A DNA stretch of 64,000 bases from Abelmoschus esculentus (GCA_035048815.1 JAUCBN010000024.1:7501-71500), one strand, 5' to 3'; counted from the first letter of the stretch, positions 43,072 to 54,316 are shown. Program-made: numbers and translations. The notes: generated from the letters alone by a model not told the origin.

Positions 43072-43859
43072 TTTTTTAAATTCTAAACTCTAAATCTTAT
43101 ATCTTAAAAAATTCACCCTACCCTTAATTCTTTAAACCATAACCACAATTCCTAACCCTATACCTTACACCCTAAACCTTATTTTCTTTAATTTAAAACG
43201 AAAACACAAATAGTGACATGAGAAAAAAATAGACAATTTATACTCTCTCAGTAACATTAATTTTATGACAACCGATATTTACTAACAAACTGACTTTAAT
43301 TTTGGTTCCAGTAGAAAATCTTGATTTGACCCCCAAACCAAGATTTTATAAAAGAGAAAAAAACTTTTTTAAAACTATGATTTATGAATGAGTTTGAAAA
43401 AGCTGATTTGAATCTCAACCAAAAACACAAACAACAAAAAAAAAAATAATGATAAAACGCAGCATAAAACCATTTTAAAAACGATACCGTCCTTTTAGCC
43501 TTCAAAACGACATCACTTCATGACTTGTTAAAACGCTCCCGTTTGGTTTTTTGCTTGACGACATCGTTTCATGCTCATCCCTCTTAACAATATAAATTTC
43601 TTCTGTCTTCGATTCAATCCCAATTACCCCCTTTTCTTCTCTTCAGAAAACCCTAATTCTTTGCCAATTGTCGTGACAACATCACATGATATTTTGGAGA
43701 CTAGCAGAGATTTAGCACTGGGTTCTGAAAGAAGAAATTATCCATTATGGAAAGCCAAATGAAAATTACAAACTTTCAACCCTTTCCTTATTTTTCCCTT
43801 TTAAAATGAATCAAGAATGATGACCGAATGACATCATATTCTATAATCAAAGGTAAAAT
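43072..43859. other. Spacer with telomere-like words
   Basis: Starts with TAAACTCTAAATC and CCCTAAACC words. The stretch 43075-43250 resembles 47600-47800, a low-grade dispersed repeat. Open frames near 43300-43770 are not recognisable genes. Confidence 0.4.
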
Positions 43860-44640
43860 GAGATCATTCATCTTTCCACTAGTACCAGCCCGTAGAGCTT
43901 TCGGCATGTTCGCTTTCTTGCCAGTTGCCACCAACCATATTACAGAGGTACCACACACCAGCATTGGCAAGATCCTACCACAAAAAACTGTGTGGGTAAA
44001 TCATGGTGAATAAACCAATAAAAACGCAAACATAGACAAAAGAAAATGGAAACACGCTGAGATGTACAGGTAACTAAATACCATATTCCTTCCCGGGGCA
44101 AAGCAGAAAGACTTTTTCTGAATCCAAATATTCAAAAATAGCATTCACACTAGGTGCATTTTTGATTTTCCTACCATAATTACATATTCAACTTCCGAAT
44201 TGTAACGTGAAGAAAATGTAAAAATATCTATACCTGCTTATATTCCAATGAACCAATTTTGCCATCCTGCAAGTGAGCAATTTTTTGGGGGGGAAAGCAA
44301 AACAAATCAAGATACATGCATATGAATAGATCATCAATGCCTGTATGAGATTTTAACTCTCACTAAGAAGAGGAGAATAGAGACATGAAAAGGATGATGC
44401 TCCTCTTCTATCTTACTTGGAGAATAGAGACAAGTTTAACATTTTAAGAAATGGGGGAGAAATTGAAAAAGAGAAAGAAGAGACACAACCACTTAAAAAG
44501 TGCAAGAATTACTAGAATGAATAAAAAAGAATTCTCACCAAACCAGAAACCATTCTATGCAGTGCATCCAAGTCATATTCAATGTTAGAAATATTCATAC
44601 GAGCATCTTCTGTTCTTCTACCTGGTCCAAATAGTTTTTC
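43860..44640 (-). pseudogene. DUF1664-like gene remnant
   Basis: Three exon-like pieces on the minus strand fit the DUF1664 coiled-coil family in order: GRRTEDARMNISNIEYDLDA with LHRMVSGL (about 44630-44540), DGKIGSLEYKQ (about 44267-44235, bounded by CAG and GTATAG) and DLANAGVWYLCNMVGGNWQE (about 43973-43910, after a TGTGGTAG acceptor), followed shortly by a stop. Family members read MVSGLEGKIE..ESKQD..NSGLWYLC in this region. The N-terminal membrane and coiled-coil exons were not found upstream, so it is probably a partial duplicate. A further open piece near 44190-44085 (APSVNAIFEYLDSEKVFLLC) is unassigned. Assigned from remembered family text, so moderate confidence. Confidence 0.55.
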
Positions 44641-45132
44641 CATTAATTCAAAGATAAAATATCATTATTTTCAGTTACATTGTTTTTGTTTGGTTGCTAT
44701 TCCTTGTACTAACAAACTATATAATGCCAGCTGTAATCGCTCTAACAGACATAAGTAGATAAGTTATAGCCAAATTCCTTATGGATCCATGCATGTTGGG
44801 TTCTTCAAAATGGACTTCCATCGGTTGTGGCGTGGTCCATTTCCTTCAGTATTTGCAGCCCACCATTGGTCTTGGATTGGGGGCAGAATGCGATCATTTC
44901 CTGAGTGGAGCATTCATTCTTTTGCTGCGTCGTTTTGACTTCTTTCCACATTTGTCTCATTTCCAATCCCTAATTCCCCTTTCCCAAACCTAATCTCTCG
45001 GTCCTCATCGTGCCAGTAACAAATTAATTCCCTTGGTCTATTGGTTTTATATAACCCCAAAAAACAAGTGCATTAATCTGAAGCTCAGAACCAAAGAGCG
45101 ATTAAACGCATCATAAACAAGAAGCAAACAAG
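44641..45132. other. Spacer
   Basis: No gene recognised. The open frame at 44781-44993 has no family features. Confidence 0.4.
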
Positions 45133-45230
45133 TTACAAGTCCACCTTGTCTCCCTTAGCCTGGGGCGCTGTTCCAGCAGTGATCCACCCAAGAAAGAAGG
45201 GAACAAGTGTAGCAACAAAGGAGATGACGT
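45133..45230 (-). other. Candidate C-terminal exon of a small membrane protein
   Basis: The minus strand reads ISFVATLVPFFLGWITAGTA then PQAKGDKVDL and a TAA stop at 45135-45133. One hydrophobic helix followed by a short charged tail looks like real coding sequence with non-random codon use. A LINE fragment begins directly upstream of it (in its own orientation), so any earlier exons are displaced or lost. I cannot name the protein; probably a relic, possibly a terminal exon. Confidence 0.35.
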
Positions 45231-45244
45231 GAACATAATAATAA

Positions 45245-45672
45245 TAATAATGGCTATATGGTCTCTTTGTAGGGATCATCTCTTTGTGTAGTTATGGGTT
45301 ACATGGTCTGTTGTGTTGAATTTGTGTGAACTATGTAAGGGTATGTTTGATTGGAATGTGGAGGTGCAATGGTTGAATACAAAATTGAAAGAAAAATCCT
45401 TATTGGTTTATATTTTGAAGGTTGCATGGAGTATCTATGTATGCTTCATTTGGGAGGAGAGGAATAAAAGATTGTTTAGACATTCTTTTAAGCCTGCTGA
45501 TAGTATTCTAGATTATATAAAAGAGGTTGTTCGTATTTAATCTTGAAATAGAATTATAAATAGGAACATATGTACATCTTGAGAAATTTTTTAGGGATGG
45601 ATACCTAAGTGTACTATAGGAGTTGTTCTTTTATTTTGGATAATAAATTACACTTATCCAAAAAATAATAAT
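45245..45672 (+). mobile_element. LINE 3'-end fragment
   Basis: Plus strand reads WLNTKLKEKSLLVYILKVAW then SIYVCFIWEERNKRLF, the typical C-terminal region of plant LINEs (the W.ERN.R.F text), then a 3' untranslated region ending with TTATCCAAAAAATAATAATAA. ATAATAATAATAATAATG-type sequence flanks both sides (about 45236-45252 and 45666-45679), a probable target duplication in a simple repeat. Strongly 5' truncated. Confidence 0.75.
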
Positions 45673-45940
45673 AATAATGAACTCGAACTTGGTCTGCAAT
45701 GCAAATTCGAGCTAACTGAGCCGGAGAAGAACAACAACCCAAGCTCTGAAAGTAGCTCAGGGAAACGGGAGGAAGAAGAACCATCGAGTAAAATTCGAGA
45801 CGAAGAAGATGTTTCAGAGCCAATACAGTTTAGAAAACTAGGGTTTCTGTCAGAACTAGATGTAATATTGCAGCAAGCTTTAGTTAATTCGTTTTTGTAT
45901 AATATTGGTGAAATTGTCGTGATGTACGGAGGTCATGCAG

Positions 45941-46950
45941 ATGAATGACGGATGTCAATGGAGAAAATATAGGCAGAAAATAGCAAAAGGGAATCCATGT
46001 CCTCGAGCATACTACCGTTGCACGCTTTCACCCACTTGTCCAGTGAGAAAACAAGTTACAGCTTTATTTCACATCTGATATCCAAATAAGTGATCATAAT
46101 TTCCAACTTCCGTCGTTTCATTTTTACCATTGAAAATTAAAGAAACAATTAATGACACTGCGTCAGCTTAAAAAGCAATTTCACCGCGATTAAAATGTGT
46201 GCCTGAAATAATCAGATTTTGGTAAGAGTATTTGTGAAACACCTGGTACAAAGATGCGCGGAGGACATGTCCATCCTAATCACAACCTATGAAGGGAACC
46301 ATAACCATCCGCAACCTCTAAATGCGACAGCAATGGCCTCCATCACTTCAGCAGCTGCTTCCATGCTACAGTCTCAATCCCAACCAGGCCTTGGGACTTC
46401 AGTTTCTGCACCCACTGCTTCTATGTCTTCTTCTTCAGCTAACCATCTCCATGCTTTGAACTTCAACTTTGCCCAAAACTCAATGCGGTATTATCAAATA
46501 CAATTTCCCAAACTTTTCAATCTCCACTTGCAATTTCCACCCCACTATCACTCTTGATCTTACTACTGCGCCTGCACCGCCCAATAATCACTCCTCATAT
46601 TTCAGTAGATTTACGAATACACCCAGAAATTCATCAGCATGTCTCAACTTTTCCTCTACTTCTTCTCTACTCTCCAACCCACAGGCATCTTGGAAGAACG
46701 CTACTAGACACTTCACCTTTGGGGCAGCATTCCCTATTCCCTAACCGTACAAATACTGCGATTGGACCATTGGCTTATTCTGGAAGGCAATCAACTTACA
46801 AGCAAATGACCAACCAGAGTTTATAAGAGACAATAACAATTGAAACCAAGGCGATTAGATCAAGTCCAAGCATTTGTTCTGCCTTGGCAGCTGCTCGAAC
46901 TTCCTTTGTTGGGAATGGAAGTGGGGTGACTCATTGCTTTCTTTGAATAA
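45941..46950 (+). pseudogene. WRKY group IIb transcription factor pseudogene
   Basis: Resembles WRKY6/31/42-type factors. The first exon (from 45941, after ATGCAG) reads [20 protein letters not shown]; the invariant WRKYGQK has become WRKYRQK. The first zinc-finger half continues to PVRKQ, where the conserved VQR-type intron should start, but the donor is GTTACA. The second half ([20 protein letters not shown]) begins at 46245 directly after CCTG, so the acceptor AG is lost. A frameshift near 46490 separates [10 protein letters not shown] from the C-terminal [12 protein letters not shown] and FSRFTN text, and further family text (SICSALAAARTSFVG) appears near 46880. The N-terminal leucine-zipper part is absent. 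A non-functional fragment. Confidence 0.85.
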
Positions 46951-47153
46951 TATTTATCAGCAACAACAAAAGCAAGGAAGCTAGCATACTGTTATTCCCA
47001 GTATCCAAGACTGCTTCAGATCCTCCTGCAGAGAATAGCAGTCATATTAAGTAATTGATGCTCTTACTATTGTATGTTAAACATTTTCATTATGTTTCCT
47101 TTTTGCAGTAAAGTACAAGATTTTTTTATACGTAGGAAAGTAATAGACTTTTG

Positions 47154-47533
47154 GAGAAATTATTCTATGGACCGGTTCTACCATGTCATCCATAGTCCTT
47201 AAGAACAAAAAATAAATCTATGTCATCATTTTTTACACATCAACCCTAACCTTAAACCCTAAATCCTATCCTAAACCCTAACCCTAAACCCTAAACCCTA
47301 ACATCAACCCCAACCCTAACCCTAAACCATAAACCCTAAATCCTAAACCCTAATTAAAAAATAAATCCACGTCATCATTTTTTTTAATTTTAATATATTT
47401 TATTTAGAGAGATGATTTGGAAATTAAAATTATGAGTGTGCAGATGATGTGTAAAAAATGATGACGTAGATTTATTTTTTGTTCTTAAGGACCATAAATG
47501 ACGTGGTGGAACCGGTCCATAGAATAATTTCTC
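47154..47533. mobile_element. Mutator-like MITE, copy A, with telomere-like core
   Basis: 380 bp with terminal inverted repeats GAGAAATTATTCTATGGACC / GGTCCATAGAATAATTTCTC and a perfect 9-bp target duplication AGACTTTTG at 47145-47153 and 47534-47542, diagnostic of Mutator-type transposition. The interior has about 110 bp of CCCTAAA-like words (about 47243-47355). No coding capacity. Compared with copy B, much of the left subterminal arm is missing. Confidence 0.92.
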
Positions 47534-47542
47534 AGACTTTTG

Positions 47543-48805
47543 GGTTTTATTTTATATAATTTGTTTATTTAAGGTTGGCTATGTTTTGTACCTTTTATCT
47601 CTTTTAAAAAAAATAGTTTCAACCCTAAAACGTTATCTTTTATATCTTAAACCCTAAACCTTACACTCTAAAAATACACTTTACTCTTAATTCTTTAAAT
47701 CCTAATCAAAATTCGTAACCTAAAACCCTAAATTTTAAACTTTTTAATTTAATGTGAGACATAAATGAAGACATAGAAAAAGACGTGACATGATTTACGC
47801 TCCTTCGTAATAGAAAGGGTCATCCTACTGTATTATAGAAACACGTGGCATGCATGCTTGCTCCTCAGACTATTTCAAAACAACAGGTAGCATGCAATGT
47901 TGTTAAATGCCTTCACGTGGCATTAACAACTACCCATGATAAACTGAAAAAAGTTGTTAACAATATTGACTTTCAGATTTAAGTTTAACACGAAATGAAA
48001 CTGCCTTGCCCTGAAAAGTGAATGCCGATCGCAAATTTGCTGTGCACTTTTTCTCTGCAGGTATATCGTCTCAAACGCTTCGTTTGGGATCTTTTCTTTT
48101 CTTTTCTTTTCAAGTATCAGATAGGCTAGATTTTATATCCCAATCATTTCTTCTGTTATCATCTCTGCAGAATGGATTGGTTTTCCGAATGCAAATTACA
48201 TGATTATTTTAAATGATCCATACATAGTGAGTTATCGAGTATTTTTAACTAAGGTGATTGAGATGGCAGAAGATCGGATTAAAATCATGTCATGAGTATT
48301 TTCTTTTGCGATGATTGAAGAAGAAAAAACGATATGGATGCAAGGATTCTGAAACATTACTTCAATAGCTTAAAAATCTCCAATAGGATTAAAAACGACA
48401 AGTATGAATAAAAGGATTAAATCAATGTCTAGAATCTAAAATGGCCAAGCCTAGGGATGATTGATTTATTAGTTATAACCATTGCTTAATTTGGAGGTTC
48501 AAGTCTCCTTCCCTTTGAAAGAAAATTAAACCTCAATCGCATTTTCAATAATCAGTCCACCTAGGAAAGACTGATGCTTCGTGTGGACGGTGAATTCAAC
48601 GAATAAATAAATAAATTCCCCATCTAGTATTCTCCCATTTTCTGATCTTATTAGGATTAGCTTGTAGCTTTTTGATCTTGGATGGGACGCAAATCATAAA
48701 CTGGGCAAAGGGAAATCGATGAGTAAGAGTTTTTTTACGACTCTGATTTATCACTAGAGGTACTAATTGGTGGAGGTAGCAACTCATTCTGCATATTGAC
48801 TAGAG
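47543..48805. other. Spacer upstream of the SnRK1 gamma-like gene
   Basis: Contains another stretch of CCCTAAA-like words (47610-47740) similar to 43075-43200. The right part is the likely promoter and 5' untranslated region of the CBS protein gene; a GCAG/GTA exon-like end near 48058 could mark a leader exon. Nothing firm. Confidence 0.4.
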
Positions 48806-50919
48806 ATGGAACAAGTTCAACAACCCAAGGAAAGCTCCGCTCTTTCAAGCTGTGATTTTTATTTTGAGAAAGTAAAGTCCAGGAAGAAATTACCGCAATC
48901 GTTACAGGAGACTTTAAGTACTGCATTTGCAAGGATTCCCGTTTCATCTTTTCCACAGGGTCCTACAGGAAAAGGTGATGACAAAAGCTTTACTGCATCT
49001 ACAACTTGAGCAATATAATAATTAGTATCAGTATGGGAAATGTCTCGATTTCTAATGCGTAGTAATGAAATTTTTCTAGTGATTGAAATTCAAGCGGACA
49101 CAACAATTGCCGATGCCGTTAAGATTCTATCAGATTGCAAAATTTTGTCTGCACCTGTGGTGAACCCAGATGCAGCCAGTAGCTTGAACTGGAGAGAGAG
49201 GTACATAGGAATCATAGATTACTCGGCAGTCATTCTCTGGGTACTCGAGAGTGCAGAACTTGCTGCCGTTGCTTTAACAGCCAGCACAGCTACAGCTGTT
49301 GGTTTAGGTGCTGGAGCCGTTGGTGCTCTTGGAGCATTAACAGTAGGGGTGACAGGTCCAGCTGCAGTTGCTGGAGTAACTGTTGCTGCAGTGGGAGCTG
49401 CTGTTGCTGGTGGTGTGGCGGCCGATCAAGCATCAGGAGGAGATTCTCCAGCAGCTGCTGATAACTTGGGCAAAGAATTTTACAAAGTTATCCTACAAGA
49501 AGAACCCTTCAAGTCGACTGCTGTAAGTTTTATGGTGCAATGTTGATTATATATACAAAGAGTTGAGTTGGGTTCATTTTACTCTAATAGGAGTATTCAG
49601 TTTCACCGGCATGGCAAGCCTAGTAGGCCATCTTTGTTTATATGTAATTCCTTGGTTTTCTTTCTCCATGAATAATAATCTAATCCCCAAATGTCCTGTC
49701 ATAAGAGATTCTGATGGGGCCCAGTGAAGCACAGTTAGAAATCATAATAATGATCCAGTCTTCTTTTATGTCATCTTGAAACACATGATTGTATATCTTT
49801 CAGGTAAAGTCAATAGTTAAATCATACAGGTGGGCTCCTTTTATTCCAGTTGCAACTGACAGTTCTATGTTGAGTGTCCTACTGCTACTCTCAAAATATA
49901 GGCTAAGGAATGTACCTGTAATTGAGGTAGGACAGCCCGAAATCAAAAACTACATTACTCAGTCTGCAATTATTGAAGGTTTGGAGAGATGCAAAGGGAG
50001 GGACTGGTTTGATTGTATTACTGCACGGCCTATTTCTGATATGGGACTCCCTTTCATGTCTCCCGATGAGGTAATACTTTTTGGTCATTTCAAATAACTA
50101 ATAATATCTTTCAAGCTACTTTCAAAATTAAACTTCAATTAATTATGTCCTCTTTGTCAGGTCATTAGCGTCCAGAGCGATGACCTAATTCTTGAAGCAT
50201 TCAAAAGAATGAGAGACAATCAAATTGGTGGTCTTGCAGTTCTAGAGGGGCCAGGCAAAAAGATTGTTGGGAATGTAAGCATAAGAGATATCAGACACTT
50301 GCTGCTTAAACCTGAACTTTTCTCCAATTTCAGGTACATTGAAAGACATGCAGCTTTGAACCTGCTTAGTTTTCTCATACCTAAATGGGAAAAACATAGC
50401 CATTTCCTTGGGAAAGCTACTCTTTACCAACAATAAGTAACCATGGGAAAATTCAATAATTTATGTAAGCTTACATTACATATGCCAAACTTCTGAAGAA
50501 AAGAGACTTAGGTCACTTCAAAAGATGCTTACCTAGTCTACCTCTCAAAAAAACTTGCATCTAGTATGTTAGCTCACAGTGTTTCATGCAACCCTTTATG
50601 GTTTGGCAATGCCTTAATCTGCTTGATTCTTAATTTCAGGCAGCTCACCGTGAAGGATTTCATTCATACTGTTGTCTCAACGGGCCAAGAAGTTGGGAGA
50701 CCCACTTCACCAGTGACATGCAGAGTGGATTCAACTCTTGGTAGTGTGATCCAGAGTCTTGCCACCAAAAAGGTGCACAGGATCTATGTAGTAGTCGAAG
50801 AGAATGAAGTTATCGGCATAATTACACTTAGAGATGTGATATCTTGCTTCATATATGAGCCCACCAACTTTTTTGATGACTACTTTGGGTTTTCGGTGAA
50901 AGAAATGTTGGATAGGTGA
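48806..50919 (+). CDS. SnRK1 regulatory subunit gamma-like CBS-domain protein, five exons
   Basis: Exons 48806-48974, 49080-49522, 49804-50070, 50161-50333 and 50640-50919 join in frame to 443 residues. The protein resembles plant gamma-type (KING1-like, PV42-like) CBS proteins associated with SnRK1 energy-sensing kinase, the plant AMPK/SNF1. CBS motifs can be followed: TTIADAVKILSDCKILSAPV, then LLLLSKYRLRNVPVIEV with NYITQSAII, then LILEAFKRMRDNQIGGLAV with VSIRDIRHLLL, and SVIQSLATKKVHRIYVV with GIITLRDVISCF; four repeats suggest two Bateman modules. Between the first CBS halves, residues about 117-176 form a hydrophobic Ala/Gly/Val-rich stretch (LGAGAVGALGALTVGV and so on) unlike animal gamma subunits. 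The ATG follows no upstream coding exon I can see, and ARIPVSSFP matches the family's AxIPVSAFP text. Intact. Confidence 0.9.
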
Positions 50920-51177
50920 AGTGTCTCTTGTAATCACAACCCAAGAAGAAGCAGAGATGCAATTGAATTTGTTTCGTATAAGCAGTTCCTCTACTTGTAA
51001 TTTCAAATGAACTAAATCCAATGAATTTTTACTGCATTCCTACAAGCGCTTAGATTGTGGAAAAATCAGGGAGTTCTGCAAATGTTCAATGCTGAAACCT
51101 TTTTTCCCAGTAGATTAAGAAAAGTTTGAATATGGTAGAGAAAATAACATTTTTCAGATGTTATGAGAAGTTTCTTT

Positions 51178-53034
51178 TCATGTTACGGATATTGAACTAA
51201 GTCCAGGGAATTTTCTCAACCCTCTCTCATCTATCATTCGTCTTATTCTTTCCACTTCTCCCCACTTCCCAACTGCAGCGTATAAGTTGGACAGTATCAC
51301 AAAAGGGGATGGATTCTCTGGCTCTAACTCTGAAAGCTTCATAGCCATTCCTTCTCCCAACTCATAATTTAAGTGATACCTACAAGCACCAAGCAGAGAA
51401 GCCAAAATTGAAGCAGGAGGGTTTGGCAGTTCTAGTATTAGATTTTTAGCTTCCTCTAGTTTTCCACATCTACCCAAAAGATCAACTATGCAACCAAAAT
51501 GCTCAAGATTTGGGCTCAAGTCATAGTCTTCACTCATCATTCTGAAAACTTGCATTCCTCTCTCAACTTGACCAGTGTGACTACATGAAGATAAAACAGC
51601 AATGAAAGTTGCAGAATTTGGTTTTACATTTTCCTCCAGCATCAAGTCAAAAATCTCAAATGCTGATTCATTCTCTCCATTTCTTCCGTAACCAGAAATC
51701 ATTGCATTCCAAAATGCCAGATCATCAGGCTTTGACTCGAACTGATAAAAAAAAATTCGCGCACAAGAGGAATACCCACAGTTCATATACATGTCAATGA
51801 GTGCAGTAGCCATGAACTCCTCGTTACTAATACCCCTTCTAATAGCAAGTCCATGAATCTCTTTTCCCTGCTTTAAAGCAGACAAAACTGAACAAGCTGA
51901 CAAAAGACTGGTCATGCATTTTAAACTCGGTTCTGCACCAGCAGACTGCATCTTCTCAAAATACTTGAAAGCGTCTAGTCCTTTCCCTAAATGTGAAAAA
52001 CCCCTTATCATCGAATTCCATGTCGCTGAATCCCGTTTCATTCCTTCTAACTCCAACTCCTCAAATAGTGCGACAGCCATCTCACTTTGGCTGTTTAACA
52101 TCAGCCCTGCTATCATTGAATTCCATGTTATCAAATTCCAGCTTCCTTTCATCTCCTTGAAAACATCATAGCCCCATTGCCAAGTCCGACATTTGCAATA
52201 CATGTCAATAAGTGCAGTTCCAGCCATAGTATCAAACTGTGTCTCAAACTTCATAAGAACCCCATGAACCTGTCTGCCGAACTGTAGGTAGAGAAGACTT
52301 GCACATGCAGATATAACAGAAATGAATGTAACACAATTGGGTCGTCCTACTTGACAACTCTTCATCATGTTCTTAAACACCTGCAACGCTGTAAGTGGAA
52401 CCCCATTTTGCAGAAGCCCCGAAAGAAAAGCATTATAGCTGACAACATTCTTATTGGTCATCTTTACAAACATATTGACGGCTAAAACTATTTCTCCGAA
52501 GTTGGAATACATAGTCAGCAATGAAGTTGCCACGTAAACATCTATCTCAACTCCCAACTTGATAGCCAAAGAATGAACTTGCATACCAAGTTCAAGACTT
52601 TTACAAGCTGGCAAGACAGTAGCTATAGTGAGTGAATTAGGCCTCCACAATCCAAAACACATCTCTTTAAACACTGTCAAAGCTTCTTTAGAATGTCCAT
52701 TTCTCCCAAATCCAGAAATTATCGTGTTTAGCGAAGCCAAGTTCCAGTCAGGCATTTCAGAAAACACCTTGAGAGCACATTCGAAGCCTTCCAATTTCAT
52801 GTACATGTCTGTGAGAGCTGTGGCAGCATAGATGTCGTGGGAAAACCCAGTCTTGATGAGATGGGCATGGAGGATTTGGCCATGAATTGGTGAGTCGATC
52901 TTCGCACAAGCTTTGAAAAGAGGAGGGAAGGTGAATTTGTTGGGAAGAAACGATGCCATGAGATTTCCACGGTAGAAATTGAGTGCTTCTTTGTATAATC
53001 CATTTCTTACCAGTCTTATTATTTGGTATTTCAT
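51178..53034 (-). CDS. PLS-class pentatricopeptide repeat (PPR) protein, E subgroup, intronless
   Basis: One 618-codon frame with about 15 tandem PPR-type repeats of P, L and S lengths (for example KTGFSHDIYAATALTDMYMK, then NLASLNTIISGFGRNGHSKE) followed by the C-terminal E region (ASILASLLGACRYHLNYELG, EGMAMKLSELEPENPSPFVI). No DYW deaminase domain follows; the protein ends shortly after the E motifs (KFPGLSSISVT). Such proteins act in mitochondria or plastids as sequence-specific RNA binders, often in C-to-U editing with a partner supplying the deaminase. The N-terminus starts almost at once with a repeat and lacks an evident transit peptide, so the true start may lie upstream or targeting may differ. 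The target RNA cannot be read from this alone. Intact. Confidence 0.92.
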   Translation of the reverse strand: MKYQIIRLVRNGLYKEALNFYRGNLMASFLPNKFTFPPLFKACAKIDSPIHGQILHAHLIKTGFSHDIYAATALTDMYMKLEGFECALKVFSEMPDWNLASLNTIISGFGRNGHSKEALTVFKEMCFGLWRPNSLTIATVLPACKSLELGMQVHSLAIKLGVEIDVYVATSLLTMYSNFGEIVLAVNMFVKMTNKNVVSYNAFLSGLLQNGVPLTALQVFKNMMKSCQVGRPNCVTFISVISACASLLYLQFGRQVHGVLMKFETQFDTMAGTALIDMYCKCRTWQWGYDVFKEMKGSWNLITWNSMIAGLMLNSQSEMAVALFEELELEGMKRDSATWNSMIRGFSHLGKGLDAFKYFEKMQSAGAEPSLKCMTSLLSACSVLSALKQGKEIHGLAIRRGISNEEFMATALIDMYMNCGYSSCARIFFYQFESKPDDLAFWNAMISGYGRNGENESAFEIFDLMLEENVKPNSATFIAVLSSCSHTGQVERGMQVFRMMSEDYDLSPNLEHFGCIVDLLGRCGKLEEAKNLILELPNPPASILASLLGACRYHLNYELGEGMAMKLSELEPENPSPFVILSNLYAAVGKWGEVERIRRMIDERGLRKFPGLSSISVT

Positions 53035-53817
53035 GTGATTATACCAAACAAAGAAAAGGGGAGAAAAGTAGTTTGCCTACGATTCGAAAAGAGGAGTATT
53101 TCAGTGAATCCAATACAATTTGTTGATCACAAAAGTGTGCAATATTCTTCGACGGAAAAGCCAGGTAGTTGGAACGGGATGAAGAAGGATGACGCTGTTG
53201 TGAGGGAGTCTTTTCTTGAGAATACGGGTCTGGTTTAGTTGTTGGAGGAGGGTCTGGTCTTCCTTTTATAGAGATTCGAAGGGTTTGGGAAGGGTGAAGA
53301 GGAGTGCTTGGACTTCTCTTTAAGAAATCGTAGTGATTTGGCTATCCATATGAATCACATATGTTAGACTTCCTATCACGTGGTTTGAGTAGTAAATGAA
53401 CATTTAATTGGAACAGTTACAGGAGTAGCTTGCCTTCTTTTTGAAGATAAAATCGCAGGAAACGTTTAGCATATTGTGTATATTTGTTTACAGGTTGAAC
53501 ACTTTCCCTTTTAAAAATGGTTTAAATTTTTGTTATAAGTGTGATCAATAAGAATATTTTTGGAGAATTATTGTTCGTTTATTTGGGTTCATAAAACCAT
53601 TAGTTTCATATGTACATTTATCAAATCATAATTTTTAAGAGTACAAACAGTTTGATTCTTTTTGCACCCTTACTTGAGAGTGACGAGTTTATAGCCCTAT
53701 CCTTACTCACATCTTGTCCTTGTGGTAGTATCATTCCTAGGACGACAAAATAGTTCGTCTTACATTGTTTTTTGCATGAAAATATTTTTTTAAAATAAGA
53801 CAAGAATGTGAGTGATT
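53035..53817. other. Spacer upstream of the PPR gene
   Basis: Promoter side of the PPR gene, AT-rich; the open frames are not recognisable genes. Confidence 0.4.
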
Positions 53818-53826
53818 CTGGTTCGG

Positions 53827-54307
53827 GAGAAATTATTTTATAGACCGGTTTTACCACGTTATTCATGGTCCGAATAAAAAACAAATCCACATCATCATTT
53901 TTTACACATCATCTGTACACTCATAATTTTAATTTCCAAATCATCTCTCTAAATAAAATATATTAAAATTAAAAAATGATGACGTGAATTTGTTTTTTAA
54001 TTAGGGTTTAGGTTTAGGGTTTAGGGTTAGAGTTTAAGGTTTATAGTTTATGGTTAGGATTTAGAGTTTAGGGTTTAGGGGGTTAGAGTTTAGGGTCTAG
54101 GGGTTAGGGTTTATGGTTTATGATTTAGAATAAAAAACAAATCCACATCATCATTTTTTAATTTTAATATATTTTATTTAGAGAGATGATTTGGAAATTA
54201 AAATTATGAGTGTGCAGATGATGTGTAAAAAATGATGACATGGATTTGTTTTTTATTCTTAAGGATCATGGATGACGTGGTGAAACCGGTCCATAGAATA
54301 ATTTCTC
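53827..54307. mobile_element. Mutator-like MITE, copy B, with telomere-like core
   Basis: 481 bp, same family as 47154-47533. Termini are GAGAAATTATTTTATAGACC and GGTCCATAGAATAATTTCTC, and the 9-bp target duplication is CTGGTTCGG / CTAGTTCGG (53818-53826 and 54308-54316, one mismatch). Both subterminal arms are about 170-190 bp long and pair with each other. The loop (about 54000-54125) is TTTAGGG-like words, opposite in orientation to the loop of copy A relative to the shared right arm. Non-coding. Confidence 0.92.
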
Positions 54308-54316
54308 CTAGTTCGG

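Noticed and set aside
47243..47355. CCCTAAA-like stretch as a true interstitial telomere from chromosome fusion
   Set aside because: It lies within a MITE bounded by TIRs and a 9-bp target duplication, and a second MITE copy carries the same kind of core.
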